Positions 59,664 to 64,000 of a stretch of 64,000 nucleotides of DNA are shown here, piece after piece (the first letter of the stretch is position 1; every line of letters begins with the position of its first letter). Location: assembly GCA_016859345.1 (NCBI GenBank), contig CM029120.1:24610001-24674000 (forward strand). The letters are read 5' to 3'. Made by a program: the position numbers and the translations under genes. This DNA comes from Istiophorus platypterus (lineage: Eukaryota; Chordata; Actinopteri; Istiophoriformes; Istiophoridae). The notes below the pieces were generated by a model. The model was not told where the DNA came from and did not search any database. It saw only the letters and a program-made list of their open reading frames with translations.

Positions 59664-60305
59664 AACCAAAGATTTTGAGAAAACATCTAAAAAGTCCTGC
59701 CCAGTTCTGGAACAAGATTCTTTGGACAGATGAATCAGATATTAACTTGTACCAGAATGATGGGAAGAGAAGAGTATGGAAAAGGAAAGGAGCAGCTCAT
59801 GATCAAAAGCCATCACATCATCTGTCAAACATGGCAGAGGCAGTGTTATGATATGGGCATGTATTGCTGCCTATGGAAATGGGTCACTGCTGTTCATTAA
59901 TAATCTGACTGCTGGTAGAAGCAGCAGGATGAATTCTGTGTGTATCAGTGTATAGGGCTATACTATCTGTTCAGATTCAGTCAAATGCTGCAAAACTAAT
60001 AGTGTAGATGGATAATGACCTAAAATATACTGTGAAAGCAACCCAGTCACTTCTTAGGAAAAAAAAAGGAAAATCTTCAATGGCAAAGTTGGTCACCTCA
60101 AACCAATTGAGCATGCTTATTTCTTACTGGAGGTACCCTAAAACAAACAAGCAGCTACTGAAGGTTACTGCTGTAAAGGTCTGAGAAGCATCTCCATTGA
60201 GGGAATTATTTTGAATTGTTCTTGTTAAATCCATTGTGGTTGTGTACGGAGGCAACATTGCTAAATTTGTGTCACTGTCCAAATATTCATGAACCTAACT
60301 GTATC
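59664..60305 (+). mobile_element. Tc1-like element remnant
   Basis: Plus-strand transposase remnants from the middle of the DDE domain onward (caagattctttggacagatg; atgatgggaagagaagagta). It ends in a terminal-repeat-like tccaaatattcatgaaccta. Frames are broken. Same family as 42160-42655. Confidence 0.75.
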
Positions 60306-61841
60306 TGCAAGACTTTATAGAAGCTTTGCCCAACAAAAAACTCAACAGTATAGAAGCAGAAACTCAAGAGAGCTGGTTTTACAGCAAGGCTGACAAGTGG
60401 CATTTATGTGATACCTAACCTGTATTGACTTTATTTCTCCCAACAAGTTATCCCACGATTAGCTCTTTGTCCAAAATACAATCAGTCAGACAAGGAGGAA
60501 AGCAAACTCTGCTACCATTACTTTAGTTATCAATTTGGCATTCTCTCTTCAATGTAATCCAGCGACCTTTCTATTCTTGAAAGTATCACATTTTGGAAAT
60601 GTTCTTAGTCCTAGAATATGCATGACGAATATGCAAAACATCAATGGTTTGTAAGTGTGGCATTTAAAACTGTAAAGGGACATGCAACAGAAGTAATCCT
60701 GGCAGCAAAGAACAGCACAACTCCCATTGTAAATAAAACACATTGCAGTGATATAATCTAATAATCACACTTGCCAATGGAATGAAGGTTCTCTTACTGA
60801 CGATTAAATTTAGTGACAAAATGGCACACGCAAAAGTAGCTGGCTAGGCTTCTGCAGAATGTATGTTAACACAAACTAAGACCAATGTTGCAGCAATAAA
60901 GGGGTATTTTACTTTTTTAAAATAAGATAATGGAAGCTTCTTTGATGCTGCTTGAGTTGGGTCTACTTAATTATACAGTATTTTTGCCTTTTCCGAAAAT
61001 ATAGGCCGATATACCTAGAAAGCTTCTGTGATAATATTTGTCTCTAAATGTATGAAACTTTATCCTAAAGGTTTATTTCAAACAACACTCTAAAGAAAAA
61101 AACTACATTATCATTTCCCCCACATTAAGGTGCAATTTAAGTAATTCATGTAGATTTTAGTAGTGATTAAATAAATGAAAATTAAAAACATAGATAATGA
61201 CTACATTTTAATGTAGAGTGACATTGGCCAAATAATCAGCTATCTGCTTTTCCTGCTCTATTATATTGGCCTTTTAAAATTCCCTTCTGCTCAGAAATAT
61301 TCATTAAAACCCAGAATTGCTGTAGTTAATGCCTCTCCAATGATTTTGTATCATTAACCAATGTTTATTTTAGTTTTGTTAATCTGATTCAATAATTCTG
61401 ATTTTATCAGAGTATCAGTCTGTTACAAATTACTTGAACATTTATTTTTAGTAACCCTAGGGAACTTTGTTTAGAGCCACACTCAAACTGGATTTTTGAG
61501 CGGATATCAGTATAAATAAATTCAAAATATGGATAAATAAATAAATAAATGTATAGACAAAATTAAGATTCATGATTTTAGGGCAAGTCACATCCTAGAA
61601 CTATGTTTTGTTTTGTTTTTGACCTTAAAAGAAATTTTGACAAAGGTATGTAGTGAACAGAAGAATTTATTGTTTAAAAATACACTTCTCGGTACTCTCT
61701 GGCAGACAAGCTATGCAATGGAGACAGACTATTTCTCAAATACTATGAAGACATTTTTACCGTCAATGTTCTGTAGTTTCGTGTTACCTATCAGCCAAGA
61801 TTTATGCTAACATTACATATCAGCTAGTATATACAGGAGCT

Positions 61842-62460
61842 TCAGAATGTATTCAGACTCCTTCACTTTCCATACGCTTTGTGTTGTAGGTTTAACTTTA
61901 AATGGATAAAAGTGCCAGTTTTGCCCATCTGTAACCCATAACAGCAAAGTGAAAACTTATATAAATTCACAACATTCACAAAAGTATTCATACTCTTTGC
62001 TGTGGCACTACAAATTGTGTTCTGGGATCTGTCTGTAGTCAGACCGGAGACTTGGGTGATGGTTCACCTTTCAGCATGACCTCAGGCACAAAGCCAAAAC
62101 AATGCTGAAGTATCTTCAGGACAAGTCTCTGACTGTCCCCGAGTGGCCCAGCTAAAGTCCAGACTTATAAACCTCATAGCTGGAGATGGCAGTTAACAGA
62201 TGCTCCCGTTCCAATGTGACATCCTTTTAATATGTGCAACTTGAGAAGATCTGCTGGGAAGAATAAGAAACTGTCTAAATAGGGTTTCTGCTAAGCTTGT
62301 AAATTCAGAAGACTAGAAACTATAACAGCTGCCAGAGGAGCTTCTACAAAGAACTAAATGAAGGGTCTAAATACATTTGTAAATGGGAGATTCTTGATTA
62401 ATAGAATTACAAAAACTTCTAAAAAGACTTTTTCACCCTATTATTGTGGGTTATAGATAG
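61842..62460 (+). mobile_element. internally deleted Tc1-like element
   Basis: Both terminal regions are present (left: gcttcagaatgtattcagac; right: ctattattgtgggttata). They flank a short plus-strand piece of the transposase C-terminal half (ctgactgtccccgagtggcc). Same family as 40741-41345, in opposite orientation. Confidence 0.75.
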
Positions 62461-63115
62461 GGATGATCCTATTGACTCATTTCCATGTAAACTATATAGG
62501 AATTTAAATTTAGACTACTCAACTAATCTAAAAGTAAGAGAACTCTCTTAGAAAAGAGTTGAAATTGCCTACCTTTTTAGACTGACTAGGATCACAGCAT
62601 CTGTGGGTAAACAATGTCATATTGGTTTGCTTAGTGTGGCTAACATTAGCAATGCTAGCACCAGCAGCATTTTTTGCAGATTAAAATCCACATGCCTGTG
62701 CTGAAATATGGTTATGCATTGCTGCGGTCGAGTGGTTATATGCCAGTTTATTCTGACACAGGTTACAAACAACTTTATATTCATTTTCTCGATTAAATAC
62801 TGCCAAACCACGCTGTATTACAGAATATCATCTGTCTCTCTTTTACCCTTTTCAACATCAGAAACAGAAATTTGAAGTCTCCAAGCCCAAGCAGAAATAA
62901 TTGATGATAACTGATGATGTCATCAAAAATTAGCATTAAACTAAAATATTTCTCAATATCAATCCAATCAGAATCTATGGTACTTTTCTAACTTGATACA
63001 ACTGCTATTTAAAATAGCAGAATGTAGTACTGAGCAAGTGCAGTGCTTGTGCTCATACCAATAATCTTAACTGCACTCAGAGAAACCTGCATCCCAAAGA
63101 GGTGGGTGGCAGCAT

Positions 63116-63116
<1 letters not shown>

Positions 63117-63173
<57 letters not shown>
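63117..63173. repeat. (GT)n microsatellite
   Basis: About 56 bp of uninterrupted GT repeat. Confidence 0.97.
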
Positions 63174-63174
<1 letters not shown>

Positions 63175-64000
63175 AGAGGGACAAAGGGAGAGAGGAGAGG
63201 GCTGTGTGGGATGTGGGAATATTCAGAGACTGAAATGCAGAGGGAACTGCTCTCCCTCTTTTCTTGTCTCATCATACGTTATGTAACAGCCCCCAGGCCA
63301 CTGTTTTAAAGCACTAGCTGCTCTTCCAGCTTTCATCCAGAGAATTAAAGCCACTCATCAGATGGCTTTGGCTCATCTGTGACTTTTGCAGAGAATACAG
63401 ACAAAAGCACTAAACCTGTGAATCTTTTCAAGAGGCTTGGAGGATCAAAATTCATAGGAAAAGCTCAGTTTAATGCAAAGGAGGAATGTGCAGAGCTGAA
63501 AAGCCTTTTGTATCTAACATATATGTAGAATCTGCAGCTTATGCATTAGTGCACATACTCCAGCAGAGGTAACACAGGTTTACGGCTGCTGTAGTATGAT
63601 TAGCACAATTGTAGGAGCCCGAAACATTTGAGCTCCTATGGCCTTTGTCAATCCAGTGCATCATGGTAAAAATTTGATACTTCCATGTCATCTGGCTGTA
63701 AGAGGTAGCGGAGTTTATATGAATTAATAGAATGCCCAATTACTGTTGAATTACTGCAAGTGTGCAATGCATGACTGCAGAACTGCACTGAATAAAACAG
63801 CTAATGCCAGTTTATTACAACATCTGTCTTATTATTGCAGTTTTGACCATGATTACTATTGGTTGTAACGACACTGTACTGACCAAAATAATTGCTGAGC
63901 TCTAGAAAAGTCAAACATCCCTTAAGTCCAGCAGGGCAAACTTCAGAAATCAGGTGAGTGCAGTGTTATAAGTGCCACTGGGAATACTTGAAAAACTATG

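Overview
This is an animal nuclear window, almost certainly from a ray-finned fish and probably a percomorph teleost. Genes are split into short exons with GT-AG (once GC-AG) introns, the background is AT-rich with long dinucleotide microsatellites, and introns and spacers hold many decayed Tc1/mariner-like transposons and non-LTR retrotransposons of kinds common in teleosts. There are no bacterial operons, CRISPR arrays or phage genes. Two protein genes can be read with confidence. Both lie on the minus strand, in the order DICER1 then CLMN that is also known from human chromosome 14.

Layout. Positions 509-7415 hold the first seven coding exons of dicer1: the start codon, Walker A, the DECH-box region and Hel2i, about 448 codons. 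The rest of Dicer lies off the left edge. A 5' UTR exon precedes the start codon, a 5.6-kb intron follows (7537-13191), and a likely promoter and first exon sit near 13192-13450. The spacer 13450-20435 holds a Tc1-like element (13753-14866), retrotransposon fragments (15040-15470, 17186-17480) and microsatellites. Positions 20436-41981 hold eleven coding exons of clmn (calmin): most of CH1, CH2, a 2.25-kb acidic disordered exon and a C-terminal membrane anchor. The first clmn coding exon was not found. From 41982 to the right edge I see only intron-like sequence with transposon remnants and microsatellites.

The genes are functionally unrelated: Dicer makes miRNAs and siRNAs in the cytoplasm, and calmin is a tail-anchored actin-binding-type protein. 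Their adjacency is conserved synteny.

Points most worth a second look: the Dicer Walker B motif reads DDCH instead of DECH; the first coding intron of dicer1 has a GC donor; a Tc1-like element ends about 12 nt inside the intron from a dicer1 splice donor; the membrane-anchor exon of clmn has a (TG)n tract as its 3' splice region and a complementary CA-rich tract just after its stop codon; a full-size LINE is inserted inside an older, opposite-strand copy of the same family; and a Tc1 remnant at 42.4-42.6 kb carries two quasi-palindromes that look like template-switch scars.
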